Assembly: GCF_002893095.1 (NCBI RefSeq)
Contig: NZ_PKQQ01000007.1
Location: 186,001 to 250,000 of the forward strand
Source: Stenotrophomonas sp. VV52
GTDB lineage: Bacteria > Pseudomonadota > Gammaproteobacteria > Xanthomonadales > Xanthomonadaceae
Direction of reading: 5' to 3'
Length of the DNA: 64,000 nt
Part shown: one piece after another, positions 43,589 through 51,477 of the stretch
Numbering within the stretch: the first letter of the stretch is position 1
Layout of the letters: each line of letters begins with the position of its first letter
Position numbers and translations under genes: made by a program
The notes under the pieces: model-generated
Databases searched by the model: none
Told to the model about the DNA's origin: nothing
The model's input: only the letters and a program-made list of their open reading frames with translations

Positions 43589-43767
43589 GGGCGTTTCTCC
43601 TTATTCTGATGTCGCTGTTTGGCGGATGTCGAGATTCGTTCTGCACCGTGACCCTGCTGGTACGCATGCGGAATCAAGAATTCCTTGATCGAGCTCCGGG
43701 ATCTGAGGAGGACCAAATACACTCGCCGCCCGAAAGTGCTACGGGGTGGTCTGGCAAGGCTCATCAA
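43585..43767 (-). CDS. Possible 60-residue basic protein
   Basis: ATG 43767 to TGA 43585 overlaps the next gene by four bases (ATGA), and a GGAGG lies upstream. The product is Arg/Lys/Ser-rich with a short hydrophobic patch VYLVLLRS. No family is recognised. The overlap makes it plausible as a coupled leader gene, but chance is not excluded. Confidence 0.3.
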   Translation of the reverse strand: MMSLARPPRSTFGRRVYLVLLRSRSSIKEFLIPHAYQQGHGAERISTSAKQRHQNKEKRP

Positions 43768-43871
43768 TCGGCGATGGTCCTCCGCCGGTTCTTTCCTATC
43801 CGATAATCTCGAAAGGACGTCTTTCGATCAGTCAGAGAGTCAATGGCGGAGTCCGAGCCATTTCGCGCCGG

Positions 43872-44435
43872 CTATACTCTGTGCTCTTCAGCCCACTTGT
43901 GGATGAAGCATTCTTGCTCGAGTGTCTCTACAGCTCCGGGACGAACCCTTCGTACCGCGAGGATCGCGCTTTCAGCATCACTGTTCGTCTTAGTGCTCAA
44001 TAGAAGCAGCGAGGCAACTAGTCCTGCACGACCCAACCCTCCCTTGCAATGCACGACTACTCTTCCTCCGTCGAGCAGGGCGCGACTCAGATATGGTCCG
44101 AGCTCCTTCCAACGTGCCAGGAAGCGGTCGTCTGGCGCGCTACCATCCGTGATAGGCAGTCCATGCCAAGCCAAGCCATGCTTAGCAGCATGATCAGGTA
44201 GGGAGGAGATCCTGAGGTCCTCGAACTCCCACGGCTCGATAAGCGTGATCAAAAATCTTGCGCCCCAAGCACGAATCGCCTCCAAGTCCATGTCTAAATC
44301 CCTAGCCCAAGCGCCAGTCATTGCGCTCTCTTGATGCTTTCCGGGAGCAAATGTCACGCCAATTGCCCCATCCTTCGTTCCCACCGGTAACTCGGCAATA
44401 GCCAGTGGATGGGTGAGACTAGTTCGACTTGTCAT
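43872..44435 (-). CDS. CDKN3-like dual-specificity protein phosphatase
   Basis: About 187 residues from ATG 44435 (an upstream TTG extension to 44486 is possible). The P-loop VVHCKGGLGRAGLVAS has the HCx5R active site, with the general-acid Asp probably in LPITDGSAPDD. HPLAIAELPVG and GVTFAPGKHQ are typical of the bacterial CDKN3-domain group. It precedes the NLI-type phosphatase by about 280 nt in the same direction. Confidence 0.85.
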   Translation of the reverse strand: MTSRTSLTHPLAIAELPVGTKDGAIGVTFAPGKHQESAMTGAWARDLDMDLEAIRAWGARFLITLIEPWEFEDLRISSLPDHAAKHGLAWHGLPITDGSAPDDRFLARWKELGPYLSRALLDGGRVVVHCKGGLGRAGLVASLLLLSTKTNSDAESAILAVRRVRPGAVETLEQECFIHKWAEEHRV

Positions 44436-44523
44436 AGTAGTAATGTGCCATCGACATTCTGCGCTCTTGCGCGTCGCTTCGGCCAACCAGAAGGCGGGTG
44501 CAGAGAGAGGTGCGGCAATGGAT

Positions 44524-44844
44524 TCAAGGCCACCGGCCGCGCGAGGCTATGAAGAGATGCATGGCCTGACGGGACTCCATAGCCTGCTCAGGAAGTTCAA
44601 TCTTTCGTTGGTAGCAGATTGAACGGGCATAGGCGATCTGCGCTTTTGTGGGCCTTTTGACATCCCAGTCAAGCATCTCTGGGACCAGTCTAGATAGCTC
44701 GGCGGCAAGGCGTCTGGAGAGGGTTCCGGCGTCTCCGCCCTCCTGAAGCTTTGCGAGTTGGCGCCGCAGATCCTGCTCCGACTGTTGGCTCAATGACAGT
44801 TCTAAGGTGAACTCTGATTCAGCATCTACCAAGAAGAAGCTCAT
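44524..44844 (-). CDS. Hypothetical protein of 106 residues
   Basis: The start ATG 44844 (MSFFLVDAESEF) follows GGCAGGTAGGT; the frame is open to 44988 but the extra part crosses the divergent promoter. The protein is acidic at the N-terminus, helical in the middle (SEQDLRRQLAKLQEGG), and ends with PTKAQIAYARSICYQRKIELP, reminiscent of helical tails that recur in small DUF proteins. No function can be given. It is divergent from an XRE regulator. Confidence 0.6.
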   Translation of the reverse strand: MSFFLVDAESEFTLELSLSQQSEQDLRRQLAKLQEGGDAGTLSRRLAAELSRLVPEMLDWDVKRPTKAQIAYARSICYQRKIELPEQAMESRQAMHLFIASRGRWP

Positions 44845-44928
44845 ACCTACCTGCCAAGGTCCGTAAGCGGCGCAGGCCCCCGAATGGGAGGTGGGGAGGG
44901 GGCGGCCATTGTCAAATATGCTACCGTA

Positions 44929-44950
44929 AGTACTGTAGACCAAAAGTACT
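44929..44950. promoter_or_regulatory. Paired AAGTACT operator-like repeats
   Basis: AGTACT palindromes at 44929-44934 and 44945-44950, 16 bp apart, lie in the divergent spacer just upstream of the XRE gene, as for C-protein-like regulators. Confidence 0.5.
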
Positions 44951-44970
44951 ACGAAACCAAAGCTTAGGGG

Positions 44971-45195
44971 GTGAAAACTTCCAAGCACCAGTTGGCCCTT
45001 GGCGCCGCCGTGAAGGCGAGACGGACGGCGCTGGGCGTCTCTCAGGAAGATTTCGCAGCCCGACTAGGTATGCACCGTACGCAACTTGGGCATATTGAGC
45101 AGGGAAAGAAGGACTGCAGGCTCTCTACCGTTATTAGGCTCGCCGATGCGCTTGGTCTATCGGCGTCAGGCCTGCTCCATACTGCGGACCTCTAG
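44971..45195 (+). CDS. XRE-family transcriptional regulator
   Basis: A 74-residue single-domain HTH protein with GTG start preceded by AGGGG. The sequence KARRTALGVSQEDFAARLGMH followed by TQLGHIEQGKKDCRLSTV covers the whole HTH fold. Its size and arrangement resemble controller (C) proteins. It probably regulates itself and the divergent 106-residue gene through the AGTACT repeats. Confidence 0.88.
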   Translation: MKTSKHQLALGAAVKARRTALGVSQEDFAARLGMHRTQLGHIEQGKKDCRLSTVIRLADALGLSASGLLHTADL

Positions 45196-45316
45196 CGGTT
45201 AGTTTTGAGTGCAGACCCGGTGTTGGTTCCGGGTTTCTTGAAGCGTCTTTGACTATCCTTGCCGGTAGCAGGAAGATCTCTACGTGCTCGGCAAAGGTCA
45301 GCGCTCTCAGGGACCT

Positions 45317-45760
45317 TCACCGTTTCGGGGGCTGAATCCCGCCATGTTTAGCCGGCCCGACTGGCGCCTGCAAAGCGCCGAGGACTCGACACTCGGAAAC
45401 CAGACCACCTGGACAGTGGGAGAGTATGCGAGTTAGCTCTTTGTTCAGTGCCTGGAGGTCTCTTACCTTCTCCTCAATACTGCGAATCTGACTCCGGACC
45501 AACTCATCCACAGCCCCGCACTCCTGGTCGCCATGGGTCTCTAATTCAATGAGATCCCGGATCTGGGCGATGGGGAGTCCAAGCTCTCTGGCACGGCGAA
45601 CGAAGGCAAGCCTGCGCCGATCAACTTCAGTGTAGTGGCGGTAGTTGGCTTGTGAACGGGCCGGAGACGCAAGGAGGCCAATTTTCTCGTAGTAGCGAAT
45701 CGTCTCAGCCTTGGTTCCGGTACGGAGTGAGAGTTGGCCGATCGTGAAGACGGTGGACAT
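45317..45760 (-). CDS. MerR-family metal-responsive regulator
   Basis: A 147-residue protein. The N-terminal MerR HTH (FTIGQLSLRTGTKAETIRYYEKIGLL, in separate helices) is followed by a dimerisation helix and the C-terminal cysteines HGDQECGAV, SHCPGG and SECRVLG. The three Cys positions are those used by Cd/Pb/Zn-type sensors of this family. It is divergent from a CDF cation exporter with a MerR-type promoter between. Confidence 0.88.
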   Translation of the reverse strand: MSTVFTIGQLSLRTGTKAETIRYYEKIGLLASPARSQANYRHYTEVDRRRLAFVRRARELGLPIAQIRDLIELETHGDQECGAVDELVRSQIRSIEEKVRDLQALNKELTRILSHCPGGLVSECRVLGALQAPVGPAKHGGIQPPKR

Positions 45761-45763
45761 AGC

Positions 45764-45796
45764 TTGACCCTCTAGTTGCTACAGGGTTGATAAAGG
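45764..45796 (+). promoter_or_regulatory. MerR-type promoter/operator for the CDF exporter
   Basis: TTGACC -35, then the dyad ACCCT-CTAGTTGCTAC-AGGGT (45767-45787) and an AT-rich -10 at GATAAA/ATAAAG with a 19-20 nt spacer. The over-long spacer and dyad are the hallmark of metal-sensing MerR promoters. Confidence 0.85.
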
Positions 45797-45842
45797 CAGG
45801 ATGAGCTGATTTCAACCCCAGAAGCCTTTTATAGGACTCACG

Positions 45843-46475
45843 ATGGACCACTGCTGCGGTAACAAGCGCCAAGAACTCGAGCGGATGGCACAACAGGGCG
45901 CTCAGCGCCGCGTGCTGCTATGGGTGATGGCTATCAACTTGGTGATGTTTTTCGTCGAGTTTGGCGCCGGCATAGTCGCCAACTCAAGTGCGCTCCAAGC
46001 CGATGCGGTGGACATGCTTGGCGATGCAGCCGTGTACGCGCTCAGTCTCTGGGCCGTGGGGCGTGGTAGTCGGTGGGAGGCAGGCGCGGCCTTGGTAAAG
46101 GGCTTCTTGATCCTTGGATTCTTCGTTTTCATTGTCGTCGAGGTCGTGAACAAGATGATCACCGCGGTTCCACCGGCCAGCGGCATCATGCTCATCTTCG
46201 GATCAATTGCACTTGTGGCGAACCTATCCTGCTTGGCTTTCCTTTGGCGATTCCGCGCCCTAAACATCAACATGAAGAGCACGTTCGAATGCTCACGTAA
46301 TGACGTGGCTGCCAACGTGGGCGTTCTCGTAGCCGCGGGCGGGGTGGCCCTCATCGGCAGCGGGTGGCCGGACATCGCCGCAGGATCAATCATCGCCCTG
46401 CTCTTTCTTCGATCTGCTGTAAGCGTGATCGTTGAGGCGTGGCCCGCATGGCGCTTGGGAGCCGAGCAGCGTTAG
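45843..46475 (+). CDS. CDF-family divalent cation exporter
   Basis: The 210-residue inner-membrane protein has a CCG motif at the N-terminus and about five or six membrane segments. The metal-site motif in the second helix is QADAVDMLGDAAVYALSL (DxxxD variant of HxxxD). A second site is in NDVAANVGVLVAAGG. It lacks the usual C-terminal cytoplasmic domain, so it is a short CDF. MerR control suggests Zn/Cd/Pb export. Confidence 0.87.
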   Translation: MDHCCGNKRQELERMAQQGAQRRVLLWVMAINLVMFFVEFGAGIVANSSALQADAVDMLGDAAVYALSLWAVGRGSRWEAGAALVKGFLILGFFVFIVVEVVNKMITAVPPASGIMLIFGSIALVANLSCLAFLWRFRALNINMKSTFECSRNDVAANVGVLVAAGGVALIGSGWPDIAAGSIIALLFLRSAVSVIVEAWPAWRLGAEQR

Positions 46476-46552
46476 TTGGTACTGCGTCACACCAAGCTAC
46501 CCGAGCCGCATCGGTCCTTTCAAACACCACAAGGCACACTGGAGCTATTTCA

Positions 46553-47194
46553 ATGAAAGCAGCACGCACGATCATAGCGGTGTTGATACTATCTCTCGCC
46601 GCATTTTCCCCCACTTCATTCGCTCGGAGTGCCGAGGGCCCGGCCAATGACCAATCGCCTCAAGCCGGTGTGGTAGTACGGCCTCATTCGCCTGTCATAG
46701 GCCCGGTCAATGCGCCCGTCACCATCATCGAGTTCTTCGATCCAGCTTGTGAGGCCTGCCGGGCCATGCATCCAGAGGTCAAAAGGATCCTGAGAGAAAA
46801 TGCGGATGCTCGGCTGGTGCTTCGCTATACGCCCTTCCACGGGAAGACATCTGTCCTCGGCATAAACATTCTTGAGGCTGCGCGCCAGCAGAACCGGTTT
46901 GCGGCCGTTCTCGAAGCGCTAATGGATGCCCAGCCCGCCTGGGCTTCACACGGGCGGGAAGACTCAGCGATTGCTTGGGAATTTGCGCGAAAAGCTGGCT
47001 TGGACGTGGCTAAAGCCCGCGCATACATCGCTACGGGCGTAGTGGAAAAAGTGATTGCGGTCGATCTCGCCGACGCGAAGGCTGCAAAGATTGGCGGAAC
47101 TCCGTCCTTTTTTGTGAACGGAACTCCGCTCCCGCGACTCGATCCCGCACTGCTCAGCCAGTTAGTCCGTACAGAAGTCAAGGCAAAGCGTTAA
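46553..47194 (+). CDS. Periplasmic DsbA-like thiol oxidoreductase
   Basis: A 213-residue protein with a signal peptide (LILSLAAFSPTSFA). The thioredoxin-fold has IIEFFDPACEACRAMHPE (CxxC = CEAC) and the cis-proline in IGGTPSFFVNG. The insert is helical as in DsbA/DsbG. ATG 46553 is preceded by GGAG. It follows the CDF gene by 77 nt and probably guards exported thiol or metal-binding proteins. The precise role is unknown. Confidence 0.88.
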   Translation: MKAARTIIAVLILSLAAFSPTSFARSAEGPANDQSPQAGVVVRPHSPVIGPVNAPVTIIEFFDPACEACRAMHPEVKRILRENADARLVLRYTPFHGKTSVLGINILEAARQQNRFAAVLEALMDAQPAWASHGREDSAIAWEFARKAGLDVAKARAYIATGVVEKVIAVDLADAKAAKIGGTPSFFVNGTPLPRLDPALLSQLVRTEVKAKR

Positions 47195-47367
47195 TTTGTC
47201 GTCCCGCCCGCATCGCATGTGGTTAGTCCTCAACCCGTTCATTCTTCCGAGCAAGCCGCAGGATGCGACTCATACACGACCGCGCGGTTGATGAACAAGT
47301 GCCGGCTTGCTGATGAGCGCCGTCCACGGTATCTTCTCGACCTCAACCGTATTGGTCAGAGCCGCAC

Positions 47368-47688
47368 GTGACTTCCTTCGTCATCCACGCTAAGCGCTAC
47401 GCTCTGGCACTGCTACTTGCAGTGCTGGTGGTCGTGCCTTTCGTGGATGCGTCGATTTGCTCTTCTGAAGAGCAGGCCCATCAGGACGTAGCAGGGGCAG
47501 GCGACGGCCATTCCGACAAGTCACACCCTGCGTGTGGTCATGGGCACTGCCACCACAGCAGCACCTTCGTCGCGTCCAACGGATTCACCAGTGCCGACGC
47601 TGCACTAAATGAAGACGGGCATACGTTCTACGAACAGCCTGTGACTTCCCACACGCCCGAAAGGCTGATTAGACCTCCCAGGGCTTGA
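47368..47688 (+). CDS. CzcI-like His-rich periplasmic protein, copy 1
   Basis: A 106-residue protein with GTG start. The signal segment ALALLLAVLVVVPFVDAS is followed by a metal-binding cluster CGHGHCHHSS and an ending RPPR. A second copy at 51068 shares the hydrophobic lead, the CGHGHCHHS core and the RPPR end. CzcI-type proteins accompany czcCBA operons as metal-binding modulators. No efflux gene directly follows this copy. Confidence 0.7.
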   Translation: MTSFVIHAKRYALALLLAVLVVVPFVDASICSSEEQAHQDVAGAGDGHSDKSHPACGHGHCHHSSTFVASNGFTSADAALNEDGHTFYEQPVTSHTPERLIRPPRA

Positions 47689-47694
47689 TCGCGA

Positions 47695-48799
47695 CACAGG
47701 CGCAGCGCGTCTGCTCGTACTTCTGCGATCACCTTTAACAGGTCTCTCCATGATCAAACTTTGTTGCTGGGCGCTTGGCGCGCCCGGCCGACGCGTGGCT
47801 GCTGGTGCAGCCGCCGAACGGCATCGTGCCGCCTTCAAAAAGGTGGACTAAATGCCTCTTCCGATTCCCACCTCTAACCGAGTTTCGTACGGTCAATCTG
47901 CCGTGCTGACGACAGCTTCTGTGCTGATCATTCCCGCACGCCCTGGAGACGGTGCTCTATCTCCAGCCGGTGAGGCACGTTTGGCCTCGGTCTTCTCCCC
48001 TGAATTCGTGGATACCGCTACCTGGTTGCCGTGGCACAGGGACGGCCTGGTCGTAGGCAGACCTCCGCTACTGACCGGGATTCAAGCCACGCTGGCGCAA
48101 CTAACCGAAACCTTGCGGACTTCCTTCTTGGGTGCCTCCCGGGTATCAGTCTCTGCGTATGCGTGGATACGTAGTGTCTCAGTGCTTTCAGTCTCACGCG
48201 GTGCGTTGAAGAGGCCTTCCCCGGGCATGAGCGCCGTAGGAGTCGTCCAGGCGCTTGCGAGTTCCAAATGGCACAGCGCTTCAAAGCTATTTCCAGGGAC
48301 TTCCGCGCGAGTAGCCAGACGTACCCGGCCCTCCGCAGCGCATAGACGCTACAAGTGGCTCGGGGAGCATTCGGCTTCGACGCAGTCAGTCGCGACCGGT
48401 TATGGATTCGCGCAAGCCAGTCAGCGGCAGCCTGCACTGGTGATGAACTGTAACCGCCACCGACTGCGCAGGCGTCGACTACTTATCGAGGGATCAGCGC
48501 TCGGCGACTGTCCCGGTGAAGATCCGAAACCTCGCAAGCTCTCTACCCCAACCAATCGCTACTTCAGGACTCTGCCTCTTGGCGGCGATGCGTCTGCTTG
48601 CGCGGACTCAATACAGCGGCCTTATGCATCGCCTCTTGCGAGTGCAGACGCACCTTCTCCCAGACCTGCATCGCATCTCTAAGCGCCCGTTGGAATTAGA
48701 CCCGCGAGCAGGAACGCCCTTCGACGAGTTGGCGCGGTCTGCGAAGTGCCTCCGCATGCGCCATGAGCGCATTTGGCGGTCGATCAAAAGGAAGCAGCT
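47695..48799. other. 1.1 kb region with no confident gene
   Basis: A plus-strand frame 47852-48682 (276 codons, MPLPIPTSNRV) is open but has no recognisable domain, odd composition and no clear ribosome-binding site. A 33-codon frame 47750-47851 abuts it. They could be decayed or orphan genes. The region separates czcI-like copy 1 from eptA and may be recombination scar. Confidence 0.35.
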
Positions 48800-50515
48800 A
48801 TGCGTTACATGAAAAAATACCTGAACCACAGTTGGAAGCTTGGTGGGAATGGCTCAAATCCACTAGGACGGCTCGGCCGGCCTCTTCGTGGGCCTCAGGC
48901 CGGGATCAACACACTAATCGTGATCGTCGCACTCTACTTCACGTTGTTCCTCAACAACGCCTTCTTTGCAGAGGTAGTTGAAAAGAGTGGTGTGGAGGGT
49001 GTGGCGCGAGCGCTGCTTGTCGCGTCTACGGCCGCGCTTCTTACGGCTATGAACGTACTTATTCTTGGGCTTCTGTGCGTCCGATGGACGTTGAAACCGA
49101 TTGTTGCTTTGCTCCTCATTGTGTCAGCAGCGGCGGCATACAACTCCGACAATTACGGCGTGTACTTCGATTCGAGCATGATTCGAAACGTGCTGAAGAC
49201 TGACAGCGCGGAGGCCGGAGAGCTGCTGACCTGGGGATTGTTCCTGTCGGTGCTGGTCAAAGGTCTGCTTCCCGCCGTTGCGGTATGTGCGGTACGAATT
49301 CGACCTCACTGCACCATGGCGCGCGGACTACTTTCCAGAGCTCTCTTGCTGGGCATGGCTATAGTGGTAGTTGTTGGTGCGGCACTGGCCTCATTCGACA
49401 ACCTATCCTCGCTTATGCGCAACCACAAGTCAGTCAGATACCTTGCGACGCCCGGGAACTACCTTGCCTCGATAGGGAAGGTCATCAAAGAGGAGACGCG
49501 CGCAGAGCGTGGACCGATCAAAGTAGTCGGTCCCGACGCCACGATGGATCCTCATCCACCAGGCGCGAAGCCACACTTTCTTGTCATTGTTGTAGGCGAG
49601 ACGGTTCGCGCCCAGAACTGGGGGCTGAACGGATACGCTAGGAACACGACACCGCAACTTGAAGCCCTGGACGTCGTGAACTTCACCGACGTGACGGCCT
49701 GTGGTTCCAATACCGAGGTGTCCGTTCCTTGCATGTTTTCTATGTATGGAAGGCGAGACTACGACCGAGACAAGATCAAAAGATCCGAGTCGCTTCTGCA
49801 CGTATTGGAGCGCGCCGGAATCAAGACCCTGTGGCGCGACAACCAGACGGGATGCAAGGGGGTGTGCTCTGATCTTGCATTTGAGTCTTACCGCGTTCCC
49901 GCCAAAGATAGTCTATGTGACGATCAGGCTTGTCGCGACGAAATCATGCTGCAGGGATTGCATGACTCCATTGACGACAATCCCGGCGACGTCGTCGTGG
50001 TTCTGCATCAGCTTGGTAACCACGGACCTAGCTACTACAAGCGATACCCCGAGAGCCTGAGGAAGTTTACTCCTGACTGCCGCAACGCCGACCTTGGCAA
50101 GTGTACTCGCGCCGAGATAGTCAATGCCTATGACAACGCAGTCTTAGCGACGGATGACTTTCTGGCAAAGACAATCCGTATGCTCGAACAGGACAAGAGC
50201 CACGATACAGGCTTGATCTATGTATCCGACCACGGGGAGTCATTGGGCGAGGCGAACGTCTATCTGCATGGTCTTCCCTACGCCATTGCCCCGGAGACTC
50301 AGATCAAAGTGCCGATGGTGATGTGGATGTCAGAGGGCATGAAGAGCAGCAACAAGCTGGATATTGAATGCGTCCAGGGACGTTCAAGGCTGCCAGCCAC
50401 TCACGACAACCTCTTCCATTCTGTGCTCGGTCTCATGCAGGTGCGGACAAAAGCGTTGGACCAGAGCCTAAATCTGTTCTCCGGCTGCTCCGTTGGCAGT
50501 GTCGCCGCCCCATAA
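48800..50515 (+). CDS. eptA: EptA/MCR-family phosphoethanolamine-lipid A transferase
   Basis: A 571-residue inner-membrane enzyme with about five membrane helices (from INTLIVIVALYFTLFLNN), followed by a periplasmic sulfatase-fold domain. Active-site motifs are VVGETVRAQNWGLNGY, the Thr-nucleophile CGSNTEVSVPCMFSMYGR, HQLGNHGPSYYKRYP and YVSDHGESLGE. It adds phosphoethanolamine to lipid A and can lower polymyxin binding. AGGAAG precedes ATG 48800. A dgkA gene follows, as in many eptA units, to recycle diacylglycerol. Chromosomal EptA versus mobile MCR lineage cannot be decided by eye. Confidence 0.92.
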   Translation: MRYMKKYLNHSWKLGGNGSNPLGRLGRPLRGPQAGINTLIVIVALYFTLFLNNAFFAEVVEKSGVEGVARALLVASTAALLTAMNVLILGLLCVRWTLKPIVALLLIVSAAAAYNSDNYGVYFDSSMIRNVLKTDSAEAGELLTWGLFLSVLVKGLLPAVAVCAVRIRPHCTMARGLLSRALLLGMAIVVVVGAALASFDNLSSLMRNHKSVRYLATPGNYLASIGKVIKEETRAERGPIKVVGPDATMDPHPPGAKPHFLVIVVGETVRAQNWGLNGYARNTTPQLEALDVVNFTDVTACGSNTEVSVPCMFSMYGRRDYDRDKIKRSESLLHVLERAGIKTLWRDNQTGCKGVCSDLAFESYRVPAKDSLCDDQACRDEIMLQGLHDSIDDNPGDVVVVLHQLGNHGPSYYKRYPESLRKFTPDCRNADLGKCTRAEIVNAYDNAVLATDDFLAKTIRMLEQDKSHDTGLIYVSDHGESLGEANVYLHGLPYAIAPETQIKVPMVMWMSEGMKSSNKLDIECVQGRSRLPATHDNLFHSVLGLMQVRTKALDQSLNLFSGCSVGSVAAP

Positions 50516-50531
50516 CCATTTCTCGGGAGCA

Positions 50532-50557
50532 GCGCTGCCGGGAGATCCCGGCAGCGC
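50532..50557 (+). terminator. Strong hairpin between eptA and dgkA
   Basis: An 11-bp perfect stem GCGCTGCCGGG / CCCGGCAGCGC with loop AGAT. No T-run; it may be an attenuator or an mRNA stabiliser. Confidence 0.5.
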
Positions 50558-50587
50558 CTCCTAACGGCAGAAGAAGGAAACATCACA

Positions 50588-50959
50588 ATGGCAGACATGT
50601 ATGGTCATCGTCCACGGAGCATCGCCCGTGTGTTGAAAGCGCTGCGCTGGTCTCTTCAGGGGCTGCGATCGGCCTGGCTGCATGAGTCTTCTTTTAGGCT
50701 AGAGGTCGTCATGGCCCTGGCGGCTCTACCCGCCGCAGTCTGGTTAGGCGACTCAGGGGTAGAGCGAGCCCTCTTGGTAGGGAGTGTGCTGTTGGTGCTT
50801 GCGTTGGAACTACTGAACTCGGCCATCGAAGCAGTTATTGAACGATACGGGCCGGAGATCCATGAGCTCGCTGGTCGTGCCAAAGACATGGGCTCAGCCG
50901 CTGTGTTCGTAGCACTTTGCAATGTCGGACTGACCTGGGCATTCCTCCTCCTAGACTGA
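50588..50959 (+). CDS. dgkA: Diacylglycerol kinase
   Basis: A 123-residue membrane protein with three helices and the DgkA motif ELLNSAIEAVIERYGPE followed by HELAGRAKDMGSAAVF. It phosphorylates the diacylglycerol left when EptA transfers phosphoethanolamine from phosphatidylethanolamine. AAGGAA lies upstream of ATG 50588. It is 72 nt after eptA. Confidence 0.93.
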   Translation: MADMYGHRPRSIARVLKALRWSLQGLRSAWLHESSFRLEVVMALAALPAAVWLGDSGVERALLVGSVLLVLALELLNSAIEAVIERYGPEIHELAGRAKDMGSAAVFVALCNVGLTWAFLLLD

Positions 50960-51067
50960 CCACCTTAGCTCCAAACCTGAACGGAAGCCTAAATCGTGCC
51001 AAAAGCGGTCGCTTCCACCCTTCTATGTAATTGTATCCGTCTCAATCAGGTTGATAGCCTTCCCACC

Positions 51068-51421
51068 ATGCGCCGGTCCCTTCCTGCCATTCGTATGTAC
51101 CTAATGCTGCTGCTTTTGGCGGTATTTGTGGTCGTGCCTGTGGCCGAGTCGTTGGCGTGTGCGCAGGAAGCACCGGCTAGCCAGGGAGATGTTCACGCCC
51201 TGAGCAGTGACTCAGACCTGGAATCGGGCAAGGACAAGAGTAAGCAATCATCCGGCGCCGACTCCTGCGGTCACGGGCATTGCCACCACTCAACCGCTAG
51301 TCTCCCCGCCGCCGGCCACGACGATCTGCTCGCCAATGGTCGAACCTTGCTGCGCAATACCGAGCACGGGGATGTCTACGCACTTCGACTCGACGGGCCC
51401 ATGCGCCCCCCCCGTATCTGA
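51068..51421 (+). CDS. czcI: CzcI-like His-rich periplasmic protein, copy 2
   Basis: A 117-residue protein. Hydrophobic signal (MYLMLLLLAVFVVVPVAES), then CGHGHCHHST as metal ligand cluster and the RPPR end, paralogous with the protein at 47368. A GTG at 50996 would extend it but the added residues look non-coding. It lies 56 nt upstream of czcC, the usual czcI position, so the symbol is assigned by context. Confidence 0.75.
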   Translation: MRRSLPAIRMYLMLLLLAVFVVVPVAESLACAQEAPASQGDVHALSSDSDLESGKDKSKQSSGADSCGHGHCHHSTASLPAAGHDDLLANGRTLLRNTEHGDVYALRLDGPMRPPRI

Positions 51422-51477
51422 TCTCGCTCTGCCCCGCGCTAGCGGGTAGTTCGCTCAGATAATTTACGGGAGTTTTT

